A DNA stretch of 64,000 bases, from positions 157,882,743 to 157,946,742 of the forward strand of contig CM060955.1 of the NCBI GenBank assembly GCA_030765055.1. Direction: 5' to 3'. Of this stretch, positions 32,938-43,905 are shown one piece after another. The position numbers and the translations under genes are program-made. The notes under the pieces were generated by a model. That model was not told the DNA's origin, ran no database searches, and saw only the letters and a program-made list of their open reading frames with translations. This DNA is from Mantis religiosa. Its lineage: Eukaryota; Arthropoda; Insecta; Mantodea; Mantidae. Positions within the stretch are counted from its first letter, which is position 1, and every line of letters starts with the position of its first letter.

Positions 32938-33998
32938 GGCTGGTCGTCCCGAACAGCGCCTTCGTAGCGGGCCAGGCGATCCAGGTGTACCACCAACATC
33001 TTTCCTCGGGGCACCTTCTGGATGCGGTAGACCACGTCGTTAATCCTCTTCACCACACGGTACGGTCCTTGTCATGGCTACTGAAGCTTCGGGCAGCGTC
33101 CCTTGGTCCGGGTCGGGCGGTACAACCAGACCAGGTCACCTTGCTGGAACCCTTGGCTGTTGACTTGCCTGTCGTATCGGGTTTTCATGTGGTCGCTCGC
33201 CTTCTGGGTGTTCTGGCGAGCCATCTCGTGCATGTCGTGGAGGTGGTCCACCAGGTTCTCCACATCCCTCAAGAGTGGTCCCAAGTCTGCGTCCACCAGC
33301 TTCTCCCTCCTCAGGCCTGCGCTATCCCAGCCATCCGCAGGCACTGCCGTGACTACTCGAACTGCTGCGGCACGCTCCTTCCCCTCCACTCTTGTGCATT
33401 GGCCGCACTCTTCTGGACAGGGTCTTCGGGACATAGCGTCCGCGTTACCGCGACTCTTCCCTCTGCGATGTTCCGAGGTGAAGTCGTACTCCTGCTGCCT
33501 CTGGACCCAACGTGCTGTCTGGCCTTCCGGTCGCGCCGTCACCATCACCTCGCTCCTCGCGGGGACAACCACGTCTTCGTTCAAGATGACCCTGCAAATT
33601 CCAAGGCGCTCTTCTGGTTGACGGAGTATAACCTCTTCTCCGTTGAGCCCCAGGACCTTCCTGCCGACGTCGACCGTCACCTCGTGGCTCCTGAGGGCAT
33701 CCAGTCCCAGAATCACCTCCTCAGCCACCTTCGCGACGAACACCCACAGACGCACGGCACTCCGTCCCAAGGTCAGCTCCAGCAGGGCCTCCTTCTCCAC
33801 AGGCATGGTGTCGCCCGATGCCGTCACAAGCTCGTATGATCGGCTCGGCTTCCTCGTCGGCAAACCCTTCGCCACGTCAGGTCTGATGATGGTCACGGCC
33901 GCCCCGGTATCCACCAGCTGGCGGCACGGCTTTCCTCTTACCCAACCGTCCGCGATGAGGTTGTCATCCATCCGCCGGCTGACGGTGCGGATTGTCAC
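32935..33998 (-). pseudogene. pol remnant: protease plus collapsed RNase H and integrase ends
   Basis: In frame with gag after a single TGA at about 33999-34001. Aspartic protease: CRQLVDTGAAVTIIRPDV (catalytic DTGA) and VILGLDALRSHEVTVDV. The frame then jumps from VMVTARPEG to QTARWVQRQQEYDF and HRRGKSRGNADAMSRRPCP (end of RNase H/linker), and later to DHMKTRYDRQVNSQGFQQGD and LVWLYRPTRTKGRCPKLQ (integrase C-terminus). After two stops near 33075-33085 it continues GPYRVVKRINDVVYRIQK and VVHLDRLARYEG. The whole polymerase palm and integrase core are missing, yet the joints keep the frame for about 300 codons. Confidence 0.88.
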
Positions 33999-35167
33999 TC
34001 AAGGGGTTGGTGTTAATGGCGCCGACGTGTCCCTCTCCACGCCGGGCCTTACTCGTTCTTCCCGCCGCCCTTCCTGGTGTGGGCAGTCTCCCTGCAGGTG
34101 TCCGGGCTGTCCACACCCCCAACACAGGCCACTAGGTGTTCGCCGGCGTCCCTCAGCTGGTCTTCTGTCTCCGGCGTAGCGGACACTCCTCGTTCTCGAC
34201 GTCGGGATAGATGCTACCTTGGCCGCCTCCATCCTTAATGCCGCTGTCAGCGCCTCGTGGATGGTTTTATAATCGCCGAGCATTAGGCGCTGACGAATCT
34301 CCGTGTCCCGTACCCCGTCGACAAAGTTGTAGGCGGCTTCCCGGGATACGAACTCCAGTGGCAGGTCAACCAAGGCCTTGCTAGCTAGCTGCTCAATCGC
34401 TATGGCGAACTCCTGCAGCGTCTCCCTCGGCTGCTGTGACCTTGCCTTTAGTTGGCTGCGGACGCTGCGGCTAAGCGGTGGTTCCCGAAACGATTCTCCA
34501 GGGCCTCCCAGATGTCCTTGGGCGCCGCCGTTGTCTGCACCGCGTTTAGGACTTCCGCGGCCCGTCCCTGGAGGCTGGCTATTAGCTGTGTGGCCTCCTC
34601 CGGTGACCATCTGTTGTGCTTGGCCACTGTGTGGAACTGGCGGCGGAAGACCTCAAATGTTGACGCGCCGTCATATTTCGGCGGTTTGACGCGCGCAGAT
34701 GTTATGTCGCGTCCCTGCGCGTCGGCCTTCAAATCCTTCAGTTTCCTGCCGACGACGTCCTCTACTATGGCGTTCAGGGACTTGACGCTGCTGTCGGCCT
34801 TTCCCTCCAGGTCGTCAATGCGGCTCGCCAGGTCCTCGACGCGCTCGTCCACTTGGCCCATCCGCTTGCCCAGCTCCGTCACGTTATCCCTCACGCCGGC
34901 CAACTGTTCTTCAAACTTCACGGCAAGGGCCTCGTTTGCTGCTTTCATCTCCGTGGCTAGGCTGTCGTTAGCTGCCCTCATTTCTGTGGTCAGTTCGGCC
35001 ATCTTTGCGGTCATTGTCGTGGCCAAGTTGTTATTTGCCGCTTCCGTCTTCGCTGTTATTTCCGCGGCCAGGTTGTTATTTGCCGCTTCCGTCTTTACAG
35101 CGAGGTTTTCATTTGCCGTCTTCATTTCTTCCATTTTCTCTAAAATCTTTGCCAATGCAGCTTCCAT
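33999..35167 (-). pseudogene. gag of Gypsy-type retrotransposon (one frameshift)
   Basis: Starts at ATG 35167 (MEAALAKILEKMEEMK), 29 bp inside the 5' LTR. Residues 1-125 are a long coiled coil with repeated AANNNLA / ANDSLATEMKAANEAL heptads. Then comes the capsid-like part: VKPPKYDGASTFEVFRRQFH, RWSPEEATQLIASLQGRAAE, DIWEALENRFG. A frameshift near 34470-34490 is followed by SRSVRSQLKARSQQPRETLQ, AAYNFVDGVRDTEIRQRLM and a CCHC knuckle CWGCGQPGHLQGDC. It ends PLTPTP at a TGA. Much higher GC than flanking DNA, so codon use is unlike the rest of the window. Confidence 0.9.
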
Positions 35168-35435
35168 TGTCGTATGTTCCACTTCTGACACCAGTTGTGA
35201 CTTTGTGGATTCGTGAAATAACAAGTCGAGGTTACAAAAACAAAAACTACACTTTATTTTCCTAGCAATACACCGTTCACCATTACAAATTGCTGGTTCA
35301 CCTAAAAACTGTTTATTTTTCAAACACTACGCTCAACTGTCTGTCGCTTCCGGTAACGATCAGCCCCGAAGTTTCCCGAATCTCCACCGGCCATCATTTA
35401 TTCATCGGCTTCGCGAGTCTACCGCCAGGGTAACA

Positions 35436-36060
35436 GTACTCTGTAGTGTTCACAGTCTGGTTAAAAAAAATGGCTCCACTATTCTCTGAGTGGATATTGC
35501 ACACCAAGCTCTGATTTTAACCGGGTCATAGGTGCTTCATGGATGAGGTGTGGAGTTTCGATGGCCCAATGGCGTGAGTTCTGTGAGTTCACATAACCGG
35601 ATAAATGGAACCATGCTTCATCTGTGAACCATGTGACGGAAAATATGGCAGGATTTTGCACAATGAATGTCTGATATCAACGACAATAATTCAATATTTT
35701 ATCCTTATCTTGTTCCTGTAGCTGATGAAAAACCGTAACCCTATATGGCTTTAGGCCTGGACTTTTCGCAGCTCTCTGACACATTGAGTAAGTGTACTCT
35801 GTCTCCTGTGACAAATGTCTTAATGATTTTTGGGTGACTGCTCCAGTCGTGCTCTTACGTCAACAACAAACGTGGTAAGTCTAGATGTACGATGTTTGCC
35901 TTTTTCACTCACCAGAGATCCAGTTGTTTCCAATTTGTTACCAGTCCCAGTTGTGTGTTTCTTTTGGGAGGATTGCGAACACCAAATTCTCTCTGGTATG
36001 TCCTTTGAGTAGCTGTAATTGAATTCATAATCCAGTACTGCTTCACAAAGAAGAGTAATC
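35436..36060 (-). pseudogene. Tc1/mariner-type transposase, 5' half
   Basis: The minus strand reads DIPERIWCSQSSQKKHTTGT, ETTGSLVSEKGKHRT, VVDVRARLEQSPKNH, then after a stop LTQCVRELRKVQ and, at 35661-35479, VTWFTDEAWFHLSGYVNSQN with SRHWAIETPHLI. FTDEAWFHLSG contains the first catalytic Asp. Together with 30955-31344 this is one decayed transposase gene split by the LTR element at its GTAC target. Confidence 0.72.
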
Positions 36061-37039
36061 GATTTAATGTATACTCAATTTTCACGTGGACTAGAACAAA
36101 ATGTCGAAAACAACTGCCAACATTAGCAATTAGGATTAAAACATAAACATCTGCGCATCTAGTGACAAGGAATCGAAACTCCAGAACATTCTAATTAATT
36201 TGGTACTAAAACTGGGTCATTGAATGAATTTCCGAAGGAAATCATAATCATATAAATCACTCTGTATAAAAACATTTTAAGTGACAGAATAAGATCGTTT
36301 ATTCCAGAAAACGGTGAAAAACATTTAATCTTTTATTGCAATAAACACGATTAATATTAAAATAGACTGAAAGAGAAAATATAGATATTAATTGCTGCTT
36401 GTGTTTCAGAATCTACTATTTTGATTGCTTGAAGATTAATACATGTGTACAATTTGAAATAATGTACTTCATTTTAAATACATATTATAAAGTTTAAGGG
36501 CAGATTTAGCATATTTTTAGTGCATAGATACATACATGTCTATATTTATATTTTATAGTGCATACAAATCCAAACTCTAGTCATGACAATACCTTAAGTC
36601 AAAATCATTGGAATCATTTTTGAGAAAATAAAAAACAACGATAATTTTCCACGTTAAAAGGTACTTTATGGTGGGTGGACACTAGTTTCATAATTAAGTT
36701 AAGTTGTCCCAGGATTCAGGGATTATATGAATGCAGACAGCCAATTGAGCGTGTGCCTACATGCGTTGCTTCAAAGTAGCTCGATCCATTCCAGGAAGGA
36801 AGGAATCAATACCGTCGAAATGGAGCCCAACAACAAGAAGTTCTGAGGTTGAAGCTATGCCGTCAGTTGTGGAATTATGTAATCCTAAATCAATATCAGC
36901 GACTCTTATACATTTCTCCAGAAACGCCCATCAAAGTTGCATAAGTACCTCCTAACAAGAAATTAGTTCACTTACCCGATGTTGCGCAGCGCTTTTAATT
37001 GCATATATCCTTTTAAACTAGAAACTCCAGTGGCATTCT
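36061..37039. other. Unassigned spacer
   Basis: No gene recognised in about 1 kb. Simple AT-rich sequence, including the weak similarity to 7745-7790 mentioned there. Confidence 0.45.
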
Positions 37040-37218
37040 TAAATGGAGATTAAAGTGCGAATTTTGATGAATCAGCCGTGGCAGATCATTTTATGCCATT
37101 TAACCATAAAATCGACTCAGAAATTAAATTACTAAAGCATTTAAATGGTTCGATAGATTTAATGGTTTGGAAGAAAATATTTATTTTACAAAATAGAAAT
37201 CGTGTAATGAATTTTGTC
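37040..37218 (+). pseudogene. Penelope-like element, C-terminal fragment
   Basis: Frame reading ESAVADHFMPFNHKIDSEIK, LLKHLNGSIDLMVWKKIFIL and QNRNRVMNF. It matches the fragment at 62.6-62.75 kb (VADHFWSFNHQINPEVKLLK, LNGPIGLIVW) and is thus the same PLE subfamily. Only about 55 residues, ending abruptly at an unrelated LINE RT piece. Confidence 0.75.
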
Positions 37219-37560
37219 CATCAGAGGCAGAGTCCCCGCAGGCTCTGTACTATCCCCAACACTCCAACATCTACGTGGCTGACCTTTCCACTGAGCTACA
37301 CGTTTCATAACTCAATTTGCTGATGACGTGCTGCTTTTTTGCACAGATAGACACCCACGCAGAGCCTTTAACCCCATACCTCATCCAAGAATGGTGCAAG
37401 CTCTGGCGATTGTCCATTAACACGGAGAAAAGCCAACCCATCGTGAAATATGCTCGAAGCCCGAGAACGTCTAGAACATAGAACGCCAACCCATCGTGTT
37501 TACCAAGCGCCGGGCAGAGTGTGAACCCTTGAGGTATTCTCCAGAGTGACCACATACATT
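37219..37560 (+). pseudogene. LINE RT fragment (jockey-like)
   Basis: Pieces in two frames: RGRVPAGSVLSPTLQHL (degraded G.PQGSVLSP box), ITQFADDVLLFCTDRHPR (catalytic FADD, about 37318-37370), then EEWCKLWRLSINTEKSQPIV-like sequence and IVFTKRRAECEPL. The same KSQPIV/RQPIV block occurs twice (37425 and 37485), a small internal duplication. 5'- and 3'-truncated. Confidence 0.65.
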
Positions 37561-37574
37561 GTACGATAATATGC

Positions 37575-37963
37575 GAAATCTGTTCAAAAAGTATCGCAAA
37601 TTTTGAATTTTTTGCCAGCTACGTATATTCAACTTTCAATTGTTTTGTGGCACGTATGTTGGTACTCATGTCCCTCTCTTACGTTGACCAGCTCGGTCAT
37701 TTTGAATGTTCAGTTAATTGCTGACAGCTATTTTGCTTGGACGTGTTTTGGCTGGTCTTCGATTTTTACCTATTCCAAATAAAATGGAACAAAAAATCTG
37801 TATAAAATGTTGTGTGAAAAATAAAATTAAGTGAGTGGTTTCATTCCGAATGTTGACAGTGGTATATGGTGAAGCTAGCTTGGACCAAAGCAACGTTTAT
37901 CGGAGGTACAAAAGGTTCTCAGAGGGTAGAGACACGTTAACTGCAGAGGTTCTACTACAATTA
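37575..37963 (+). pseudogene. mariner 5' end with transposase N-terminus
   Basis: Begins with a mariner-like terminal sequence (CTGTTCAAAAAGTATCGCAA). An ATG at 37783 gives MEQKICIKCCVKNKIK, then after stops MLTVVYGEASLDQSNVYRRY and KRFSEGRDT: the helix-turn-helix region of mariner transposase (usual pattern ML...YGE..LD...V.RW...F..GR). Truncated where LINE 5'-end sequence begins at about 37965. Confidence 0.65.
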
Positions 37964-37964
37964 G

Positions 37965-38390
37965 TGCAGGACCCGTAAGTCCAAAGATCCTGGCCTCCTT
38001 CAATCAGGGAGTTACCGAGCTGTCCCGAAAGGGTGCCCGGCACCTCCGTAGGGCTTTCCATAGGGCAACACCTAGAGACTAACAATTCCCCCCCCCCATC
38101 TGGTCCTATGGACTCAAGACGGGATGGAAGAGGATGCGCCACTTATGCGCACCAACTGCAAAATGGGAAGGCTACTGATATGACCTCGGTGGGGCCACCT
38201 GGTGATCTAGCACACCTTCTACTAGCTATGTAGGCTAGTACGGGGGTATATTAATGACTTCCCTCAACCCCGTCCGGAAACGTACCCGATCTCCCACGGG
38301 TATCGGGAATCACTGCTCCCTCGAGTCCAACCCAATCCGAACAACTCCCAGAGGGAGGGACTCGAATGATTCAGAAGAGAACTCTGTTAA
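37965..38390 (+). repeat. LINE-like 5' end with ORF1 start, copy 1
   Basis: Nearly the same sequence as 49335-49775: AGTGCAGGACCCGTAAGTCC, GGGCTTTCCATAGGGCAA, CCATCTGGTCCTATGGACTC, TCGGTGGGGCCACCTGGTGA, then a frame starting MTSLNPVRKRTRSPTGIGNH at 38254. The GC-rich leader followed by an ORF fits the 5' UTR and ORF1 start of a non-LTR element, but that is inference. It lies between a mariner fragment and the hAT remnant. Confidence 0.6.
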
Positions 38391-38404
38391 ACAACAACAC
38401 CACA

Positions 38405-39194
38405 CCTGTTCAGGCTTCTGGGTTTATGGACTCTTTGAAAGATTATAATTTTGTATTCTGGCTGTCTTTCTTTTAAAAGATCATGCCCCATGTGGACACT
38501 TTGTACAATCAGCTGCAGAAACGAGACTGCAATGCAACATTTGCCATCGCGCAGCTAAACGCATTTAAAACGGAAGTGCAAAAGGTAAGAAATAACGTGG
38601 ATATCGAGGAACACGAAGAAACTGCAATTAAGAGGAGAAGAATAGAAGATCATGATGTGAAAAGAAGAGAAGCTCTTGAAGTATGTGACATTCTTAGAGA
38701 AGCAAAGGACAGATTTAGCTTCACGAAACATCTGGTAGCCTCGACTTTGTTTCATCAAGAAAATTTCTAAGACATTTCCAGAGGATTCCCTTAGAGAAAC
38801 AATAAGGTTCTATCCTTTTATCATTGGAACAAAAATTCGTAGAGAACTGACTGAAATTTACAGTCGAGAGGAATTTCGTGGAATGTCCGGCGCTTTGTGC
38901 TTGATGGACTTCAATAAGGAAAACAATTTATGTACTACATTCAGCGAATATGTCAAACTCCTCCGAGTACTGTTAACTATGCCAATGTCTACCGCTGAAG
39001 CAGAATGCTGTTTCTCAACTTTAAAAAGAATAAAAACTTTCCTTAGGAACACAATGTCACAGGACCGATTGACAGCATTAGCAATGCTTTCAATTAAGAG
39101 AGAGTTTGTTATGAAGATCAGCGACTTCAAAGCAAAAGTTATCGATAGATTCGCCAGGTCTAAGGAGAGTAGAGCAGAGAATCTGTATAAATAG
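38405..39194 (+). pseudogene. hAT-superfamily transposase, C-terminal half
   Basis: Reads ASGFMDSLKDYNFVFWLSFF, a stop (TAA at about 38477), then KIMPHVDTLYNQLQKRDCNA, DVKRREALEVCDILREAKDR, a 1-nt frameshift near 38765, FPEDSLRETIRFYPFIIGTK and the dimerisation domain LLTMPMSTAEAECCFSTLKR with IKTFLRNTMSQDRLTALAML and SI.RE. The dimerisation block closely follows the hAT consensus (P.S.AEAER.FS.L..IK...R..M...RL). Only two defects over 260 codons, so better preserved than most remnants. N-terminal finger and catalytic Asp region missing. It resembles the ZMYM/TTF-type hAT group. Confidence 0.82.
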
Positions 39195-39342
39195 GTGAAT
39201 CATTACTACTCTGTATTTTATTTTTCATTTGTACACCACCAATAATTTAACCTACCAGCCGCCACTGGTATAAATGATCCTTATATCAATTGCACCGACC
39301 TATAGGTGTGTTTAAACAACTACCGACTTCTATTCCACCAAT

Positions 39343-39795
39343 AAAGAAACATAAAAAATTACAATAAAATATAAATAAAACAATTAAAAATAAAAGTAAT
39401 AACAATTTTCAGAATAACACTTGTAAATTGTTAGTATTACGTGGTAAAAAATTAATATACCTATGTAGGGTATTCGAACCACCTTCACGGTAAACAGATG
39501 ACATCGCAGTTTTGCGCTCGTTCTAACTGAGCTATCTAGTAACGTATGAGGCAAACTTCCCGTTTAGCATATAGTATTCAGTGGTTCAATGAACAATTGA
39601 AGACGTGCGAACGTCAGCTGTCTAATAAAATTACGAGTATACCACAGGCGATGTGCTAACATCTATATTAGTACTAATTTCATTGAGTGTTTAACATCCA
39701 TATTAAATACGCGAGTAGAACCTAGTAATAGGGTTGATGTTTTCCTGTTGGAGTGTAAAATGTGGATTGCATAAAACTCTAGAATAAGGGGCAAC
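39343..39795 (-). repeat. SINE-D-type repeat, copy 1
   Basis: About 450 bp repeated at 50570-51000. On the complement an internal tRNA-like segment has A box ATAGCTCAGTTAGAACG (about 39522-39538) and B box GGTTCGAATACCC (about 39472-39484). Downstream is an A/T-rich tail toward 39343; upstream is a 230-bp block (CACATCGCCTGTGGTATACT, TAGGTTCTACTCGCG). The promoter in the middle rather than at the 5' end is unusual for a SINE; it may be a SINE fused with another repeat. Confidence 0.65.
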
Positions 39796-39799
39796 TGAC

Positions 39800-41467
39800 T
39801 CACCTGGTATAAGTCTATATTTCGCGGTAGTTACGAAGGGAAATAGTAAACTGAAGCGATAGTCAAATCTTTTAAAACTGGGTCGCTATATGGCGAATCA
39901 GATTAAGAGTTGTTGTTAAAGAATTACGTTTTAATTGTCCCTTTCCTGTAGCACATAAATATATTCAAATCTCTGCTTTATATGCACTCTCGTGGGAAAT
40001 TGGACAGTTCACCCTCACACCACAGCGGCGTCGTTACGGGTATCGATTCAGTGCGTTAGGGCATGGCCGACTGCTATATAAATAGCAGCGGACCATGGTT
40101 AAAACAAATGAATCACATTAGCATGTCATTTTACTGCGTTTTCGACTTTGTTTCTACCAACTGTTGCGACCTTTGCTACAATAAGAACACAAATTACGTT
40201 TCCTTATGTCACTACCAACCCCTACGCAAAATACATATTCAAATATGTTCCAAAATAAATATACAAATTTTACAGCTTCCAATTCATAGGTTCAGTTCAC
40301 GACTAAATATGGGAATTTTTGTTTAGCCAAGTTTATTGTCCACATCATCGCTTGAGCCTCAAAGTGTGAATATATTTGAGGAGCCTAGTTTAAAAGATGG
40401 ACAAGAGCAATTGACATTATTTTTCACTAGAGAGGTATTTGTGTTTTACTATCATAGCTTCATTTTGTTAACCTGTGTGGCATGTTTGCAGCTCTAAGAG
40501 CACAATAATCAGGGTCTCCACTTAAAATATTGTTTGAATACACTATACAACCAGTGTAAAATTTGCAATGTCCGCATTTGAAACTAAACTTGGCTTATGT
40601 CCTATTTTTGAAACAAACAAAGATGCAAGTATCCAGTTTTGAAACAAATAATCTCCAGGTTAAGGAAATGAATTGTGATTGAATGCATTGAATGTTATAG
40701 TTTTATTGCAGTTATTACAATAGCTTGAGTTACAGCATTACAAAACTGAAAACACATATTTCTTTTTAATTTTGATATATGCCATACACTTTCTATTCTT
40801 GTTACTGCATTTCTGTGCAGATTATGTCTGGTTCAGTGCAAGGGTTTTGAAGGCAGTCACATTCAACAGTATTTTCTATGTCATTTTCACTACAACTTTG
40901 AATGATATCAAAACACCACTTAAGATGGGGATTCTCCTTTCACTCACTTCCAAAATGCTTGGCTAGCGACTTTCCCACATCCACAAATTTTAGTTGGTTC
41001 ACTTTGACACTTACTTTCCAATGTATTCTGCTCCATATTAAGCTTACAAATTGTCCTGAAACTGTTATATTTCAGTAAAATATGCGAACAAACTTAAAGC
41101 ACCATAATCATGTTAAAATGTAACCTTAAACTGGAGGCCATGACAGTTTTCAATGATTTTCAGCGATTTGATTGGCTCAAATGGCCATGTCCATTTTTGA
41201 TACTGAGCATGGACGTTTCCGGTTTTGAAACTAACTACATATTTCAACTTTGAAAAATACGTATAAAGGTTCATTTCAGGAACAAACGGACTGCAGATTC
41301 AAAAAGAGCAGATCAAATATGAAATAGACCGATTCTTAATTTAGTTTCGATAAAAATGGTGAATATGCGTCTCTGATACTAGACAACTCATGTTTGTGAA
41401 TTTAATTTTCTAATAATTAATCTTTCTTTCCACTTCAAAGACAAATTATTATACATTTACATACTTA
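39800..41467. other. Unassigned spacer
   Basis: About 1.65 kb without recognised coding or repeat sequence. Short open frames at 40063 and 40772 show no motif I can name. Confidence 0.5.
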
Positions 41468-43610
41468 TTACTGCTCTGAGTTGCTGGTTACCCTTGGGCC
41501 CAATAGACTCAAACTCTCAGGTTGTCGGCCGGTCCCTACTGGCATCTTATCTAAAATAACTTCATCTTCATTTTCGTCATACTTACTTATCTTCCTCAAA
41601 CATTTGGCTCTTACTTTGCCCAAAAGGTTCCCAATTTCAATTAAATTTTTCCTAGTTTTTAAACTCATTAACTTCATTGCTTGAATTTCTTTTGGCAGCC
41701 CTGCCCAATCTTTTTTACCTATCTTCTCCGTAAGCAACCTAGTTTCTTCACATTCTAAAAGCAAATGCCATTCTTTATCCCTTTGGTGACACAATGGGCA
41801 TTTCTCCAGATCCCTCCCTCTTCCCAAACCCTTCAGTTTTACCTCCCCTGTTCTGGCCCATACAAATCCTTCTCTTGCTGCTTTCACAAATATCAAAGTA
41901 TTTTCCCTGTTCCACATCACTTTTATCTCTATAAATTTCCAGCGAGCTTTTCAAGTTGAAGCTTCCCAACATTTCTTGACGTTCAATATCTTCCGTTCTT
42001 AACCTAAGTTCTTTCCAAAATCCACTTTGCAATAATTCCCGGTTTTCCCAAACCCTATTTTTAGCATCATGTCCTTTATCTTATTTAGCCATGAATCTTT
42101 GTTATTTAGTCTTTCCTGTACTATCAAGCATTGCTCATCTAAACTCCTAATTCTCGCCCAATATTTTAACACCCTTTCCACCATTATCCCTCTAGTTCCC
42201 AGTCTTCCCAATTCTGCTTGCGCCACTCCACTTGGTGAAGCTCATGGTAAGCCCAAAACTTGTTAGCAAAAGTTTCTAATGTATCACATTCATATTTGCA
42301 ACCCCCTCCTCCTCCAAACCCAACATCTCTATCCCATACAGCATTATTGCTTCTACTACGGCTGTGTAAATTCTCTCCAGCTGTTTTATTTGAATTCCTG
42401 GTAATTTATCTAGACATGCTTTAATAGCATTTAATGCAATTTTACCTTTTGTCATTGTCATTCTCTTCTGCTCTTTCCAACCCCCCTTACTGCTTAATCG
42501 TACTCTTAGATAACACTGGGCAACAATGAAAATGTTTCGGGCTTAAAAATAGTGAATTTGCATGTATTTCCATCTGCTGAATTAAAAAGTCACCATAAAA
42601 ATGATAGATTAGCTCTTGTTTCGAAGATAAAGTGATATTTGATTTTTGGAGTGAAGATTTTAAATTTAGGAGATTTTTTGGGAGATGGCACACTTTTAAA
42701 ATAACAAAACACAATCAGAGAGAAATTTTGGAAATTAAGTGATGCAAAAGTTAAGGAAGACATTTTTGTCGGACCATAAATAAGAGAACTTGTAAAGCAT
42801 CCTGCATTTGACCAAATTTTGGAGGGAAAAGAAAAGGAAGCTTGGGAAGCCTTCAAGGGTGTTGTTTATGGATTTTTAGGCAACAAAAGAGATGACAACT
42901 ACAAACATTTGGTGACAGTGCTACTGCAAAAATACCGTAACCTTGGATGCAACATGTCCCTTAAGATCCATTTTCTGCACTCCCACCTAGACTTTTCCCT
43001 CCTAGTTGTGGAGCTGTTAGTGATGAACATGGGGAGAGATTCCATCAGGACATTTCTGTTATGGAACAAAGATATCAGGGCCGTTGGAATGAAGTAATGC
43101 TTGCGGATTACTGTTGGTCTTTATATAGGGATTCTGCGGAAATCCATCACAAGAGGCAAGCTAAAAGACGACGAAGTCAATAGGCCATCACATGATTCTC
43201 TTCAGACACGACTATCTGCGAAGTATTTTTCCAGCAATTTAGAACTCTTAGCATGTAATTACCAGTTTAAAAAATCAAATGCACTTTCATTGTTGTTAGC
43301 ATGTATGTAATTAAAATGTATCCTTTTCTCTCAATCCGTTAATATGTAATACTTCCACCTTTTGTATATCAACCCAAAATTAGTAGAAATTGTCTCATGA
43401 AGTGCTCGAAACATTCAAAAATTATTTTTTTGTTACCCAGTGCAATTAAAGGTATTCACCACCTCAATTTCTCTTCCTTGCCAGTACCATTTCTCCTCTT
43501 TTCTTAACTTGTTGCCTTTCTTAAATACGTATCATAATTTTGGTTTTGTTTATGTTAATTCTAAGGCTCCATTCCTTACAAAATATATATATATATTGCT
43601 CCAGTTACTC
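41468..43610 (-). pseudogene. LINE ORF2 C-terminal region, copy 3, split by a TIR transposon
   Basis: Minus strand, 5' to 3': MELRINMNKTKIMI and KEEKWYW-type sequence with REIEVVNTF (43610-43446); then, beyond the transposon, VRLSSKGGWKEQKRM, KACLDKLPGIQIKQLERIYT, AVVEAIMLYGIEMLGLEEE (42500-42276), LRTEDIERQEMLGSFNLKSS, GRGRDLEKCPLCHQRDKEWH and LLLECEETRLLTEKIG (to 41468). Same protein as at 14949 and 16072, here with the longest upstream extent. The knuckle CPLC..H...C is intact. Confidence 0.8.
42514..43442 (+). mobile_element. Short TIR transposon, copy 2 (CACTGGG family)
   Basis: 929 bp with ends CACTGGGCAACAA and TTGTTACCCAGTG. TSD TAA at 42511-42513; the right copy reads CAA (43443-43445), one change. 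Removing it restores the LINE frame (NTFNYLRVRLSS), which confirms the borders. The internal frame keeps SDAKVKEDIFVGP, IRELVKHPAFDQILEGKEKE, AWEAFKGVVYGFLGNKRDDN, LGCNMSLKIHFLHSHLDF, and (shifted) SDEHGERFHQDISVMEQRYQ with YCWSLYRDSAEIHHKRQAKR-like sequence. At least three frameshifts or stops. The same family as 19253-20036, with the DIFVGP...KRDD part that copy 1 has lost. Confidence 0.88.
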
Positions 43611-43829
43611 TATATATTCCCAATTTAATGTACTAATAATAATTAAAACTAATACAAACACAAATATTAACACACCGGTGTAAGTAAATGAACATCATTA
43701 CTGTTGGCCATTATACCAAAGGCAAAAAGCTGCAAATATAACCTCAGATGTTAAAGGCCTCATAAAAATATATTCATAATTTCTAAATATATCTTGTTTG
43801 TTAACGGCGCTGTCAGTAACATAAAAAAA

Positions 43830-43905
43830 GCATTGCTCTGGGGCGGATTTGAACCCAGATCTTCGGAGCAGTAGTCCAACGTATAATGACCAGCCCCCTA
43901 GGCCG
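43830..43905 (-). repeat. tRNA-like SINE head fragment
   Basis: The complement contains GGTCATTATACGTTGGACTA, CTGCTCCGAAGATCTGG and a good B box GGGTTCAAATCCGCCCC. No A box of standard form. Probably the head of another tRNA-derived SINE, or a tRNA pseudogene. Confidence 0.5.

Larger units (their letters stand above)
31345..35435 (-). mobile_element. Gypsy-type LTR retrotransposon, internally deleted
   Basis: Complete element by its ends: 5' LTR 35196-35435 (240 bp, TGTTACC...GTCACA on the minus strand) and 3' LTR 31345-32922 (the latter interrupted by a THAP transposon), flanked by a 4-bp TSD GTAC (31341-31344, 35436-35439). Contents on the minus strand: gag (35167 to about 34000) with CCHC knuckle, then protease, then a pol lacking most of RT, RNase H and integrase. 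The LTRs differ at only a few positions outside the insertion, so it is moderately young. No env. Confidence 0.92.

Noticed and set aside
32868..33839. 323-codon plus-strand open frame, and further plus-strand frames at 33103, 33643 and 34452
   Set aside because: Antisense shadows of the GC-rich gag-pol region. The minus strand carries the recognisable motifs.
7745..36660. Shared gagaaaataaaaa-type words at 7745-7790 and 36617-36660
   Set aside because: Short and low in complexity; cannot be separated from chance in AT-rich DNA.
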